Assembly (NCBI RefSeq): GCF_013778325.1
Contig: NZ_JACEIB010000006.1
Span: forward strand, 434,001 to 498,000
DNA from: Sphingomonas chungangi
GTDB lineage: Bacteria; Pseudomonadota; Alphaproteobacteria; Sphingomonadales; Sphingomonadaceae
Length of the DNA: 64,000 nt
Reading direction: 5' to 3'
This document shows positions 46,705 to 55,528 of the stretch, piece by piece; the stretch's first letter is position 1; the number at the start of each line of letters is the position of its first letter. A program made the translations under genes and the position numbers. Under the pieces are notes generated by a model. The model made no database searches. It was not told where the DNA came from and saw only the letters and a list, made by a program, of their open reading frames with translations.

Positions 46705-46729
46705 CGGGCGGCGCAGACTGCGCCGCCCG
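46705..46729 (+). terminator. Hairpin after katG
   Basis: Twelve-base complementary arms (CGGGCGGCGCAG and complement) around a 1-base centre, 6 bases after the stop codon. The T tract is missing, so termination may be inefficient or factor-aided. Confidence 0.5.
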
Positions 46730-46963
46730 ATATCCATGCGAAAGGCAGAATGGGCTCAACTGAAAACGGTGGGAGGCTCCCGAGACTGGCGGCTGCGCGT
46801 CCATATCGACACCCGCACAGCGTCAGACCACGCCGGAGGTTATTTCAGATCCCTCGGGTCTTTCCGACCCTGATCGGTTCATTCGCGGTCGACATTTTTT
46901 AATCCTGATAAAGGAACGCATCTGGGGGGTCTGGTAGCGGGTCGGAAAACGCCGGAGAACAGT

Positions 46964-47338
46964 ATGACGCGTAGCGTGTTGGTCGCCCGCCTTGCCGAGG
47001 CCAATCCCCATCTCCCCCGAGACTCGGTCGAGCGGCTTGTCTCGGTCTTCTTTTCCGCCCTCACGGATCAGTTGGTGACCGGGGGACGAGTGGAGCTCCG
47101 AGGATTTGGATCTTTTTCGACCAAGGCGCGCGGAGCCCGCGTCGCTCGTGATCCCCGATCAGGCCGGCCGGTCGACGTCCAGGCAAAGCGCGTGCCGGCG
47201 TTTCGACCGGCCGCCGGCTTGAAGAGAGCGCTCAACGCCCGTTTTGTCGAACGACCCACGATCATCGAGCCGACCGATCAGGCGGTCGGGACTGTCGCCT
47301 TCGATTCGCCAGCCAAACCCGCACAGGTGGTAATCTGA
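46964..47338 (+). CDS. IHF/HU-family DNA-bending protein with C-terminal extension
   Basis: A 124-residue protein. Residues 1-90 follow the IHF-beta pattern: TRSVLVARLAEANPHLPRDS, VELRGFGSFSTKARGAR, RDPRSGRPVDVQAKRVPAFR and GLKRALNAR. The beta-arm has the Pro-containing RDPRSGRPV. The C-terminus has about 30 extra residues (VERPTIIEPTDQAVG) without homology to canonical IhfB. That, and its accessory location, suggest a paralogue rather than the housekeeping subunit. Confidence 0.8.
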   Translation: MTRSVLVARLAEANPHLPRDSVERLVSVFFSALTDQLVTGGRVELRGFGSFSTKARGARVARDPRSGRPVDVQAKRVPAFRPAAGLKRALNARFVERPTIIEPTDQAVGTVAFDSPAKPAQVVI

Positions 47339-47425
47339 TCGATGCCGAGAGAATGCCCGCCTCATGGACACCTGCAAGATTCGGTAGTGGCGCTCCCAGG
47401 CTCCTCGTAGGGCATTTGCGACAAC

Positions 47426-47644
47426 ATGCGGCACTGGTCGAAATTTTCACGAAGCGCCAAGATCAAGACGGCGGGCTATCTGATCTCGGTAGTGAGCGTG
47501 GTCCTTCTGGCGATCGTTTCATGGAAGAACGCGCAGAAGGATCCGGTGCTGGCGGTCTGCCTGTTCGGTGGCGCGATGACGTCAATGCTCGGCATGGGGC
47601 TGCGCTGGTGGAGCTATGAAATCGAGGAAGGCGAGAAGAAGTGA
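47426..47644 (+). CDS. Small membrane protein
   Basis: A 72-residue protein with two hydrophobic helices (AGYLISVVSVVLLAIVSW and VLAVCLFGGAMTSMLGMGL) joined by a short polar loop, and an acidic end. The N-terminus is basic, so the N-in, C-in orientation is likely. No family recognised. It lies 87 bases after the IHF-like gene on the same strand. Confidence 0.6.
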   Translation: MRHWSKFSRSAKIKTAGYLISVVSVVLLAIVSWKNAQKDPVLAVCLFGGAMTSMLGMGLRWWSYEIEEGEKK

Positions 47645-48276
47645 AGCCTGCGGCGGCAGAATGGCTCTTCGATAAATCTTGAGCAACCTCCCCATTTATA
47701 GATGTCAGATTACTTTGAACGCACTGCCGGCAACATCCAGGATCCGATCCGCGGCGGGCTCCCGATGTCGCACGCTAACATGGACAGCGGAATTCTCCGG
47801 CGGATCAACATCGCCACGATAGTGCCGAAGTCGAAGGGCCGGCGATGGCGGCGACGACGCGCGAGATCGCGCGGAAGCGCAAGGTGGTGGAGGTCGTCAT
47901 GGCAGTGACTCTGGTATGTGCGCCCGGCATGGAGGCCGGGTGCGATCCGGTGTTCAGGCGAGAGCATCTCCGCGACGATGTTGCCGCGCGCCGCTTTGGA
48001 AAAGGGGGCAGGTCTGGGGCGTGGCGTCGGCGATGGCACGCGCCGTGGCGGCCTCGACACGCATAGGTCCGGCAGGCAGGCGCACCCGAAAGCCAACATT
48101 CCGCTCCGATGCGCCTATGGCTCGCGCGATCGGGAGGGCGACCTTCAATAGCCTGGAAGGATCGGGCGATTTCTTCTGGCCGGCGCTGTTGAGCCTGCCG
48201 GTTGCGTTTCCGGTGGATGGGGTTCTGCTGAAATGGATCGCCTCAGGGGCCAACCGTCCGGATAGTCAGTCACGGC
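47645..48276. other. Intergenic stretch without a supported gene
   Basis: More than 600 bases. Several overlapping open frames on both strands, of about 70 to 130 codons, contradict each other and have Arg-rich, non-protein-like compositions. Decayed coding sequence is possible; nothing can be named. Confidence 0.4.
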
Positions 48277-48750
48277 TCAGGCGCCCGAAACTGAGGGCGC
48301 AGGCGACCGTCGATTGGGTCTCGTCGCGCGAGGTTTTCTTGGCGGGATCGTGCTGATCGTCTTTGCATACTCCGCAAAAAGTCCGATCACCGTCCATGAG
48401 AATGCCCAGAAGGTGTCTGGACCAAGGTGCGACTTTGCGATCTGAGCTACCATCTGGGCGCCCGCGATCAACCAGAGCAACAGCCGCAGATCTAATAGCG
48501 GTGTCGTCGGCACATCGAGCAGGCAGGCCGTGGCGACGGTGATTACGACGCCGGCCAGGATCGCAAACAGGATGAAGCCGCCATTGGCATATTCCGAGCC
48601 AGAGCCGATCCGGGCTGGGATCGTGAGCGTTGCCGCCAACCAAGCGTATCGGGAAAACGCATGTTGAGTGAGCCCGAGGCGCTGACAGATCCAGATGATC
48701 GGCGGGTGAAAAATGCGCGTGCCGATCCAATAATCTACGCAGCGGATCAT
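48277..48750 (-). CDS. Membrane protein of unknown function
   Basis: A 157-residue protein with four probable helices (for example GGFILFAILAGVVITVATAC and LLDLRLLLWLIAGAQMVAQI) and a basic, disordered C-terminus. The N-terminus includes MIRCVDYWIGTRIFHPPII. The ATG at 48750 overlaps the stop of the 57-residue gene upstream as ATGA, so the two are translated in a coupled way. No family recognised. Confidence 0.6.
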   Translation of the reverse strand: MIRCVDYWIGTRIFHPPIIWICQRLGLTQHAFSRYAWLAATLTIPARIGSGSEYANGGFILFAILAGVVITVATACLLDVPTTPLLDLRLLLWLIAGAQMVAQIAKSHLGPDTFWAFSWTVIGLFAEYAKTISTIPPRKPRATRPNRRSPAPSVSGA

Positions 48751-48920
48751 CGGCTCGCCTTCGGGCGACAACGCGAAAGCGTCAGGGCGCGTTCGATCGC
48801 GCGAAGGGCCGCCTCCCGTCGCCAACCATGTAGAAGCTGCCCGGAAGCTCGTCGCTCGGACCGGACCTCCACCAACGCCGTGGCGAGCATCTCCTTCGCG
48901 CGCTCCTCGACCGTGCTCAT
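48747..48920 (-). CDS. Small helical protein coupled to the membrane protein gene
   Basis: A 57-residue protein starting MSTVEERAKEMLATALVEVR and continuing with GWRREAALRAIERALTLS; strongly helical and charged. ATG at 48920 has GAAGG upstream. Its stop overlaps the start of the membrane protein gene by 4 bases. No domain is recognised, but the coupling and good composition make it a likely real gene. Confidence 0.55.
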   Translation of the reverse strand: MSTVEERAKEMLATALVEVRSERRASGQLLHGWRREAALRAIERALTLSRCRPKASR

Positions 48921-49551
48921 GTCGATCAGCCTTCATCCTGTCGCTCTCAGGCGTGATGACAGCGTCTCCGTCTGCCCGAGCGCAGAGGATAATCGCCGGG
49001 CGGCCGGTGAGTTGCGGCGAAGGTGGGCAAATCCCTGTCAATCAGGAGTTCGGCTCTGTTGGCACCGAAGAAATCTCGAGCCGCATTTGTAGCTTTTCTG
49101 CGTACCCCGGCAATCGGCCAACGGTTGCGCCGGAGACTGTGGCCATACCATCTTTCACGCCCCCATTGGCAGCTCGGCACCTCGCCTGCCGTCGTGAACG
49201 CTTCGCGCTCGAAGACTGACACGGCAGGCGATCCGTCTTGCCCCCCGTCGAGAGCACGCGTCCTTGTTGACGTAGACATCGACGGAGCCGTCTAGATGGA
49301 ACGCAACTCATGCCTCGGCCGGAAGTGGCATAATCCCACGTCCGGCCGGTTCGGCGCGAGCAGGACGGTCTCTCACAGCGCTTCAACGTGGATTGCGCGG
49401 CCTTTCAGGGGTTCGGCGCGCGCCTGATCCCGCTGTTGACGTTCGGTCCCACACGAAGCCCGATGCGCCGCCGCCGGGCGGGCAGCACCCAGCGCCACCG
49501 GCCGCACGGGCAACCAATGACAAGCCGGAGGCTATCGCCTGAGATCAACCG
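48921..49551. other. Intergenic stretch without a supported gene
   Basis: About 630 bases. Short frames on both strands overlap one another and lack recognisable features. No repeat, hairpin with T tract or tRNA was seen. Confidence 0.4.
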
Positions 49552-49767
49552 CTATGCCTTGGTCGCCTGGGCGTCCGGGCTACCGTGCTTTCTGCCATCG
49601 GTGATCTTTATCCGATCGCCCCCTTTCACCGTCTTGCCGCCCTTCGATGGATCCGCATGCTCGTGGATCCTCTCCAACTCCTTCCGGGCGGCTTCATCCA
49701 CGGCTTTTCCCGGCTCCGCAGTTGCTGGGTGTGATCCGACGTCGTTGTTGATATCCTTGCTCGTCAA
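49552..49767 (-). CDS. Small polar protein, unknown function
   Basis: A 71-residue hydrophilic protein: MTSKDINNDVGSHPATAEPG, then AARKELERIHEHADPSKGGK and a basic end. It has one predicted helix (VDEAARKELERIHEHA) in an otherwise disordered chain. The upstream sequence AGGCGCCT gives a modest ribosome site. Typical of small stress-type proteins of sphingomonads. Confidence 0.55.
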   Translation of the reverse strand: MTSKDINNDVGSHPATAEPGKAVDEAARKELERIHEHADPSKGGKTVKGGDRIKITDGRKHGSPDAQATKA

Positions 49768-49808
49768 AGGCGCCTCCTGGTCTCAGTCATACATCGTGAA
49801 AAGCGGGG

Positions 49809-50075
49809 TCACGTCGGCTGCCCTGGCCGGCGGACCAACTCGGTCTCATCATCCTCGAGCGCGATATCCCCGACGCCAAGCTCGTCATCGCTGGGGACGA
49901 CTTCCTCAGCTGGTGTTAGCTTGTTGTCTCGCTCGTCTCCGAGCCCGTCATCGTCATTGGCGCCCGTTGAGATTGTCTCGCTGATGTTGGCGCGACGCTG
50001 GCCCTCTGGCTCCGTGCCGCGGTTGCTACCCTCCTTCGGGGGATCGGCCGGCTCGTGCTCGTTCGTATCGTCCAT
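49809..50075 (-). CDS. Small acidic protein, unknown function
   Basis: An 88-residue, very acidic, probably disordered protein: MDDTNEHEPADPPKEGSNRG at the start and VVPSDDELGVGDIALEDDET near the end. The ATG at 50075 is preferred to a longer frame starting at 50132, since it has GGAGG 7 bases upstream. It lies 41 bases before the gene at 49767 on the same strand. Confidence 0.55.
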   Translation of the reverse strand: MDDTNEHEPADPPKEGSNRGTEPEGQRRANISETISTGANDDDGLGDERDNKLTPAEEVVPSDDELGVGDIALEDDETELVRRPGQPT

Positions 50076-50568
50076 CTCCACCTCCACATCATGAGAGGTA
50101 ACGAACGCTCCACACCGGCAAATTCTCACCACTCCTGACGCAGATCAGCGAGATTTTGCGGCGAGCCGAGCCAGTGCGCATGAGTTGCTTCTCTCGCATT
50201 TCCCGATCCAGCGCTGGCCCGCCTGGATAGAGGCGATCCCCCTCCCTTACGCGACTCGCCTGTTCGCTCTCATACGCCGAGATCGCGGCGCGGATCGCCT
50301 GTGCGAACGAGGGGTGCGGCTGTATTCGATTACCCGATGCCGTCCCGCTCTGATGGTTGTTGCATCGCCGCGGCTGGGAAGATTGGCTTCCGGGCATCGC
50401 CCGCCATTTCTATTGCCGGCAATGGAGGCGTTTGCATCGCTGGATCCTGCGCCCCGACTACCGTGTCATCGACGATAGGTCGGCTGGCGGTCGTTTCGAC
50501 TACCCGCCCGAGAGCGAATGGAAACGTCTGATCAGTGCTATCGCAGCTGACCGGCCAAGGAGAGGGGC
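50076..50568. other. Stretch with a possible coding remnant
   Basis: On the minus strand, about 50310 down to 50110, a frame reads SFAQAIRAAISAYESEQASR, then REGDRLYPGGPALDREMREK with coding-like codon use, but without a convincing start. On the plus strand, about 50440-50560, another frame is also fair. Neither can be called a gene. Confidence 0.35.
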
Positions 50569-50933
50569 ATGGCAAGCCACCGCGAGACGATCAGTCTCCA
50601 CGATCCCGATCATAATCGCGCGATCCAGATCATCACCGCAGCGACGGCTGCCGCAACACGGGCGACCAGGGGCGATCCACAACCGGCCGTCCGAGCGCTC
50701 GCCCTCGTCCTGTCCCACTACCGCGATGCCGATCGCGGTCTTGCGACCAACAAGGCGATCCGCGAGCGCGGCGAGGAGGTCGGAAAGAACTTCGCAGGTC
50801 TGGTGCGCTGGATGCGCGGGGTCCGCGGGCAGCCGACGAGTCGATGTTGCACGCCATCGTGCGCGACATGGCTGGGCGTAGACCCAATGCCCGATCACCT
50901 GACCTGGATCGTTTCGGATACGGGATTGTTTGA
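50569..50933 (+). pseudogene. Frameshifted gene of unknown function
   Basis: ATG at 50569 has a good ribosome site (AGGAGAGGGG). Residues 1-80 have protein-like composition (MASHRETISLHDPDHNRAIQ, ALALVLSHYRDADRGLATNK). Near 50810 the frame changes character; the coding-like continuation (RAADESMLHAIVRDMAGRRP, then a TGA at 50931) is in a different frame. One indel would restore a protein of about 120 residues that ends 26 bases before the DUF3309 gene. The alternative is that the uncorrected frame to 51030 is real, but it overlaps DUF3309. Confidence 0.45.
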
Positions 50934-50959
50934 GATGCTTCGTATGAGGAGCAAGTGTC

Positions 50960-51124
50960 ATGCTTTACCCAATTTTGATCATCCTGCTCATCCTCGCCTT
51001 GATCGGCGGCTTGCCGACGTGGGGCTATAGTGGCGACTGGGGATATTATCCCGACGGCGGGATCGGCTTGATCCTCGTCGTCGTGCTGGTTCTCTGGCTG
51101 ATGTCCCGTCGCCGCGCTGTATAA
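50960..51124 (+). CDS. DUF3309-type small membrane protein
   Basis: A 54-residue protein with two helices around a polar aromatic loop: MLYPILIILLILALIGGLPT, WGYSGDWGYYPDGGIG, then LILVVVLVLWLMSRRRAV. The central LPTWGYS plus GYYPDGGIG pattern is the DUF3309 signature; the function is unknown. ATG at 50960 has AGGAG nine bases upstream. Confidence 0.8.
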   Translation: MLYPILIILLILALIGGLPTWGYSGDWGYYPDGGIGLILVVVLVLWLMSRRRAV

Positions 51125-51363
51125 ATTGCTTCAACACGCGACGCTCTCGCCTGGGTGGTTGCTGCATCCACCACTGCAGCAGCGCCTTGCAAACGAACGA
51201 TGTGCGGGCATCGAGCCCAATCGTTGCCGCAAGGAGGTTCGGCATGTCGGCAGTCGGAAGGCAGCGGTTCAGCGCTTCATGCTGCGACAGATATTTTCGG
51301 AAGTCCTGATCTGGAACTCAGGCATCCGCCCATCGATTCCACGCCGGAGAAAGGAGACTTTTC

Positions 51364-51558
51364 ATGAGCGATGACAAAACCAACCGGGGCGAGGGCGATC
51401 GCAGCCGGGTTGCTGGCGGCGAGGACTATGAGGTCGAGTATTTTGCCCGCAAGCACGGGATCAGCGTCGAGCAGGCCAGAAAGCTCATCGACACGCACGG
51501 CAATGATCGCGAAACGCTCGATCGGGAGGCCGAAAAGCTGAAGGCGTCGGCTCACTGA
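51364..51558 (+). CDS. DUF3606 protein
   Basis: A 64-residue, soluble protein. The C-terminal part EVEYFARKHGISVEQARKLI followed by THGNDRETLDREAEKLKA is the DUF3606 signature, a small helical module frequent in alphaproteobacteria. A GGAAC-N16-CGAT element at about 51319, with one mismatch from the EcfG consensus, lies upstream. ATG follows AAAGGAG. Confidence 0.8.
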   Translation: MSDDKTNRGEGDRSRVAGGEDYEVEYFARKHGISVEQARKLIDTHGNDRETLDREAEKLKASAH

Positions 51559-51615
51559 GGAACGCGGCGTCCCTCTTGAAGACTTGTGGGCATAGGCTGA
51601 CAAGACTGACCGGGG

Positions 51616-52190
51616 ATGCCACGTACCTTTCTAGCCAAGGAAAAGACCGCGACTGGCTCGCACTGCGGCACGCCGGGCAAAAGCAGAGCGAAGCCGCCAG
51701 CATTTCGTGCGGTCCAGCTGGCATCGCGTGTCGAAGCCGTTCCCAGGGGCAATCGCTGGCTGCACGAAATGAAATATGATGGCTTCCGCACATTGGTTTC
51801 GGTCGGAGGCGGTGAGGGAGGGCTTGCACGGCATCGCTTGGCCACGCCGCGCGCCGAATGCCGCAGGTGAAGGATTTCGCGCACCGGCTGGCACGTGCTG
51901 TCGCCCAGAGCGATCCCGACCATTTCACCGCCGCGCTGCCGAAGGCACAGCGCAAGGGGAGGATTTTCGTGGACTATCTGCGCAATCAGTGCGGCGCGAC
52001 CGCCGTTATGCCCTACAGCGCAAGGGCGCGTTTGGGCGCGCCGGTTGCCGCCCCGATCAGCTGGAAGGAGATGGAGACGATCACGACGGGTCGCTTCCAT
52101 GTCGGCGACGCTGCAGAACTGGTGAAACGCGCTGCATCGAAATCCCTGTCGGGATGGGGGCGTGCCGACCAGTCGCTGCCCGATCTCTAG
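51616..52190 (+). pseudogene. ligD: ligD remnant (ATP-dependent ligase plus polymerase ends)
   Basis: The first part, from ATG 51616, reads VQLASRVEAVPRG and WLHEMKYDGFR, the adenylation motif I of LigD's ligase domain with its lysine. It ends after about 80 codons. From about 51858, in another frame, comes the end of the LigD polymerase domain: FAHRLARAVAQSDPDHFTA, then KGRIFVDYLRNQCGATAVMP, then ISWKEME. The central ligase, phosphoesterase and most polymerase parts are missing. This is a large internal deletion, ending at the xthA start codon 1 base downstream. Non-homologous end joining from this copy is not possible. Confidence 0.8.
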
Positions 52191-52997
52191 ATGAAGATCG
52201 CCACATACAATGTGAACGGTGTGAACGGGCGTCTGCCTGTTCTCCTGCGCTGGCTCGACGTGGCCCAGCCCGACATCGTCTGCCTGCAGGAACTGAAAGC
52301 CCCGCAGGACAAGTTCCCGGAAAAAGCCATCCGCGAACGTGGCTATGAGTCGATCTGGCATGGCCAGAGCCGCTGGAACGGCGTCGCGATCCTGAGCCGC
52401 GTGGGAACTATCCACGAGACGCGCCGCGGCCTGCCGGGCGATCCCGACGACGTGCAGAGCCGATACATCGAGGCGGCGGTGAACGGCGTGCTGATCGCCG
52501 GCCTCTATGCGCCGAATGGCAATCCGCGACCCGGTCCAAAGTTCGATTTCAAGCTGCGCTGGTTCGATCGGCTGCTTGCCCATCTGGACGGACTGGTCGG
52601 GATGGACGCGCCGGTCGTCATCGCCGGAGACTTCAACATCATTCCGAGCGACCGTGACGTCTATGTGCCCGACCGCTGGCGCGACGATGCACTGTTCGCG
52701 CCTGAGGTGAGGGAGGCCTATTCCCGTCTGCTCGGCCAGGGCTGGATAGACGCGCTTCGCCACGAGCATCCCGGCGAGACGATCTATACCTTCTGGAAAT
52801 ATCTCCGCTACGCCTTCGAGCGGGACGCCGGCCTGCGGATCGATCACATCCTTCTCAATCCGGTCGCCGCTTCGCGTCTCGTCACCGCGCAGGTCGATAA
52901 GGCTCCCCGCAGCTGGCCGAAGACCAGCGACCATACGCCGGTCTGGATCGAACTTGGCGATGACAAGCGGAAACGGCGGAAGCGATCAGCGAAATGA
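52191..52997 (+). CDS. xthA: Exodeoxyribonuclease III
   Basis: A 268-residue AP endonuclease/3'-exonuclease of the EEP fold. MKIATYNVNGVNGRLPVLLR carries the Asn of the active site, CLQELKAP the metal-binding Glu, GLYAPNG the Tyr, and IAGDFNIIPSD the catalytic Asp and Asn; TSDHTPVWIE ends the fold with the catalytic His. It works in base excision repair. Coupled by a 4-base overlap with the downstream glycosylase gene. Confidence 0.9.
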   Translation: MKIATYNVNGVNGRLPVLLRWLDVAQPDIVCLQELKAPQDKFPEKAIRERGYESIWHGQSRWNGVAILSRVGTIHETRRGLPGDPDDVQSRYIEAAVNGVLIAGLYAPNGNPRPGPKFDFKLRWFDRLLAHLDGLVGMDAPVVIAGDFNIIPSDRDVYVPDRWRDDALFAPEVREAYSRLLGQGWIDALRHEHPGETIYTFWKYLRYAFERDAGLRIDHILLNPVAASRLVTAQVDKAPRSWPKTSDHTPVWIELGDDKRKRRKRSAK

Positions 52998-53593
52998 ATC
53001 GGCAGGCTGCATGTGAACTGCCGGCGGCCTTTTTTGCCAAGGACGCGCTCACGGTCGCCCGCTCGCTGATCGGAGTCACTCTGTTGGTCGATGGCGTCGG
53101 CGGCGCGATCGTCGAGACGGAGGCGTATGATGCGACGGATCCCGCCTCGCATAGCTTCCGGGGCAAGACGGCGCGCAATGCCAGCATGTTTGGTCCTCCA
53201 GGCCACGCCTATGTCTATCGGAGCTACGGCATTCACTGGTGCCTGAACGTCGTGTGTGGAGAAGGCATTGCTGGAAGCGCTGTGCTGATCCGCGCGATCC
53301 GGCCGGACGCCGGTCTCGACATCATGATCGACAGGAGGGGGCTGTCGGATCCGCGGCGGCTGTGCGCAGGGCCGGGCCGATTATGCCAGGCGCTTGGCAT
53401 CGACGGGGGATTCGACGGCATGCGCCTCGATGGGCCGCCTTTTCAACTCTTGGCTGGCGAGGCGACCGAGGTTGTCGCAACGCCGCGGATAGGCATCTCG
53501 GTCGGCGTGGACACGCCGTGGCGCTTTTGCGCCTCAGGGTCGTTGTATCTCAGTCGCCCGCACCGCGCGGACGCGACGGGCAGGTCGGGCTGA
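52994..53593 (+). CDS. mpg: 3-methyladenine DNA glycosylase (AAG family)
   Basis: A 199-residue Mpg-type glycosylase removing alkylated purines. AAFFAKDALTVARSLIGVTL begins the domain; the active-site Glu lies in IVETEAYDATDPASHSFRG. MFGPPGHAYVYRSYGIHWCL is the diagnostic strand. ATG at 52994 overlaps xthA by 4 bases. An AP endonuclease next to a glycosylase forms a natural repair pair. Confidence 0.9.
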   Translation: MNRQAACELPAAFFAKDALTVARSLIGVTLLVDGVGGAIVETEAYDATDPASHSFRGKTARNASMFGPPGHAYVYRSYGIHWCLNVVCGEGIAGSAVLIRAIRPDAGLDIMIDRRGLSDPRRLCAGPGRLCQALGIDGGFDGMRLDGPPFQLLAGEATEVVATPRIGISVGVDTPWRFCASGSLYLSRPHRADATGRSG

Positions 53594-53607
53594 GGGGCCT
53601 TTGGTCA

Positions 53608-53844
53608 ATGCAATTCAAGGACGAGACCATTACCGTCGAAAGCAGGTTCGGACCGATCAGGACGCGTGTGACGGCCGACGCGCTTCACATGCTCTGGGGA
53701 GCAGATGTCGGTCCCCAGGATGCGAACGGTCTGGTCGCGGAAAACCGGGCCATGATCGAGCAGATTGCCGTCATGAAATTCGAGGCGGGCAACGTCGAGG
53801 ATGACGGTGTGGTGGAGGTCTCCGACTTCGATCTCGAGGACTGA
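53608..53844 (+). CDS. DUF1488-family protein
   Basis: A 78-residue protein. VTADALHMLWGADVG, then AENRAMIEQIAVMKFEAG and VVEVSDFDLE give the DUF1488 pattern of strand, helix, and strand; function unknown. It resembles the tail fused to SUMT at 40862-41089. ATG at 53608 follows GAGGGG. It lies 14 bases after the glycosylase gene and probably shares its transcript. Confidence 0.75.
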   Translation: MQFKDETITVESRFGPIRTRVTADALHMLWGADVGPQDANGLVAENRAMIEQIAVMKFEAGNVEDDGVVEVSDFDLED

Positions 53845-53957
53845 TTTAGGCTCCGCCGATTCGGACATATGCCGCGTCGCGCTTTCGCACTCGCTGAAAC
53901 ATTGACTGCGTGTTTTCGTTGGGCGGTAGAGAGGACAAGCGGAGAAAGGGGTCGGAT

Positions 53958-54341
53958 ATGGCTACACATGATGCCACATCGCGCGAAGGTCACAGACGAA
54001 CCGCGATAGGAGTGTCGACCGATGCCAAGCCGCTGATCGGGATCGCGGCTGGAGCCGCGGTTGGTTCTGCCGCGATCGCGGCGGCACTCATATTTGCGGG
54101 AAAGATCAAGAACCCCTTCGTAGATGGTCCTTTCGAAAATCTTAAGCGGCGCACGCGGTCGACAAAGCATTCAGGCGCGTTTGCGGCGTTCGACGGCCAT
54201 GAGGCCCAGGGCGTAACGCGCCATCCGATCCGTGATGCCGGGCCAAACGCCGTGCGCGATCAGGAGCATGGGAGAGCCTGGGATCGCGTCGATGAGGCGT
54301 CGGACGAGTCCTTTCCGGCCAGTGACCCACCCGCATATTGA
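53958..54341 (+). CDS. Stress-type protein with one membrane helix and DESFPASDPP motif
   Basis: A 127-residue protein. A central helix PLIGIAAGAAVGSAAIAAAL is followed by GKIKNPFVDG. The C-terminus DRVDEASDESFPASDPPAY carries the motif seen in many small sphingomonad stress proteins. ATG at 53958 follows AAAGGGG. No enzymatic motif. An anchored stress factor is a reasonable guess. Confidence 0.65.
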   Translation: MATHDATSREGHRRTAIGVSTDAKPLIGIAAGAAVGSAAIAAALIFAGKIKNPFVDGPFENLKRRTRSTKHSGAFAAFDGHEAQGVTRHPIRDAGPNAVRDQEHGRAWDRVDEASDESFPASDPPAY

Positions 54342-54663
54342 GTACTGCTGAGGTTCTTCCGCTGTCGAAGTACCGCTGGACGCGCGCGCGGGCGCTCTGC
54401 TTGGCTTTTGCGCGATAACAAGATTCTTGGCGGATGTCAGTCGATCCGCCGGAAGCCGCCTAGCGGGATAGCGTCAATGGCTGCCGTAGAACCGCTTTTG
54501 TTCGCTTCCCGATTGCCGCAGGTCCGCTTTCTCCAAATCGAAGAAGAGCCTGCGGGCTTCGACCGATTTCACAACGCAAATCAGGCCCCGACGGGGTGGC
54601 TTGCTCGCTGTTTGACCGAAAAGTGCATCATGATAGACTCTGCGTAGCTGCGGGGGGCGCATA
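54342..54663. other. Intergenic stretch without a supported gene
   Basis: About 320 bases. A short frame at 54408-54647 has no protein-like pattern. No promoter element was identified by eye for the membrane protein gene that follows. Confidence 0.4.
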
Positions 54664-55353
54664 ATGATCGGACAGGGCAAGGCCTATTTTTTGTTTCTGA
54701 TCGGGCTTGCCGCGATTGTCGCCGGTTTCTGGCGAACGTTCTTCGGGGATCCGCTCAGCAACGACAATTGGCACACTCTCCACGGGATCGCCTCGACAGG
54801 GTGGGTGCTGTTGCTAATTGTGCAGTCATTGTTGATCGGTCGCGGCAGCTATCGCTTGCACCGGCGGTTAGGTTGGACGTCGCTGGCTCTGGTCGCTTTG
54901 CTTGTGGGGACAAGCAGCTACATGGTCTGGATCGAGCTCGTCGGAGACGAAGGGTTTCCGCGCGACCTTCGGCTTAGCCTCGTCTTCCTCGATATCACAT
55001 TCCTGCTCTTGTTCATGGCGATGTACGGCCTCGGCATTGCGTACCGTCGGAACCGCCGGCTGCATTCCCGCTTGATGGGTTCGACGATCCTGATTGGTCT
55101 GGGTCCTGCCCTTGGGCGGCTCTACGCCCAGCATATACCGGCCCTGCATGGCCTTTCTGGCGGCCTGAAATGGACGTTTTATACGATCGAGGCAGTGCTG
55201 ATCATCGCAATCATGGCGGAACTGTTCAGCAAGCGATCGTCTTGGCCATTCCCTGCCCTGTTTGCGATCTTTATCGCGATTCAGGCTGGTACGATCTGGG
55301 CGACGGGCGATGCCTTTGCTGCGATCGCCCGAGCAGCCGGGGCGCCAGTCTAG
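54664..55353 (+). CDS. Seven-helix membrane protein, unknown function
   Basis: A 229-residue inner-membrane protein with about seven helices. Histidines in or near helices, WHTLHGIASTGWVLLL, YRLHRRLGWTSLALVA and RRLHSRLMGSTILIG, are the only striking feature, and could bind haem or metal. The final helix region reads LFAIFIAIQAGTIWATGDAF. ATG at 54664 follows GGGGGGC. No family name can be given with confidence. Confidence 0.65.
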   Translation: MIGQGKAYFLFLIGLAAIVAGFWRTFFGDPLSNDNWHTLHGIASTGWVLLLIVQSLLIGRGSYRLHRRLGWTSLALVALLVGTSSYMVWIELVGDEGFPRDLRLSLVFLDITFLLLFMAMYGLGIAYRRNRRLHSRLMGSTILIGLGPALGRLYAQHIPALHGLSGGLKWTFYTIEAVLIIAIMAELFSKRSSWPFPALFAIFIAIQAGTIWATGDAFAAIARAAGAPV

Positions 55354-55528
55354 CTCGAGCCAACTGCGTGAACCCGCTGCCGCCATTCGTTCTTCGGCAT
55401 TGACAACGCGAAGCAGCGCGATCGAAAGCCGCCTGTCGGTGACGCGCCAATTGCGTCGGGGTGGACGCCCCCTGACGGCATCGATGTGCCAGTGTGGAGG
55501 TGTTGAAACACCACTGAGGGAGGCGTCC

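Noticed and set aside
47710-48253. Several overlapping frames on both strands
   Set aside because: Arg/His-rich and mutually exclusive, without any supporting feature.
50110-50397. Minus-strand frame with fairly good codon use
   Set aside because: No plausible start; may be a fragment, noted only as part of the intergenic stretch.
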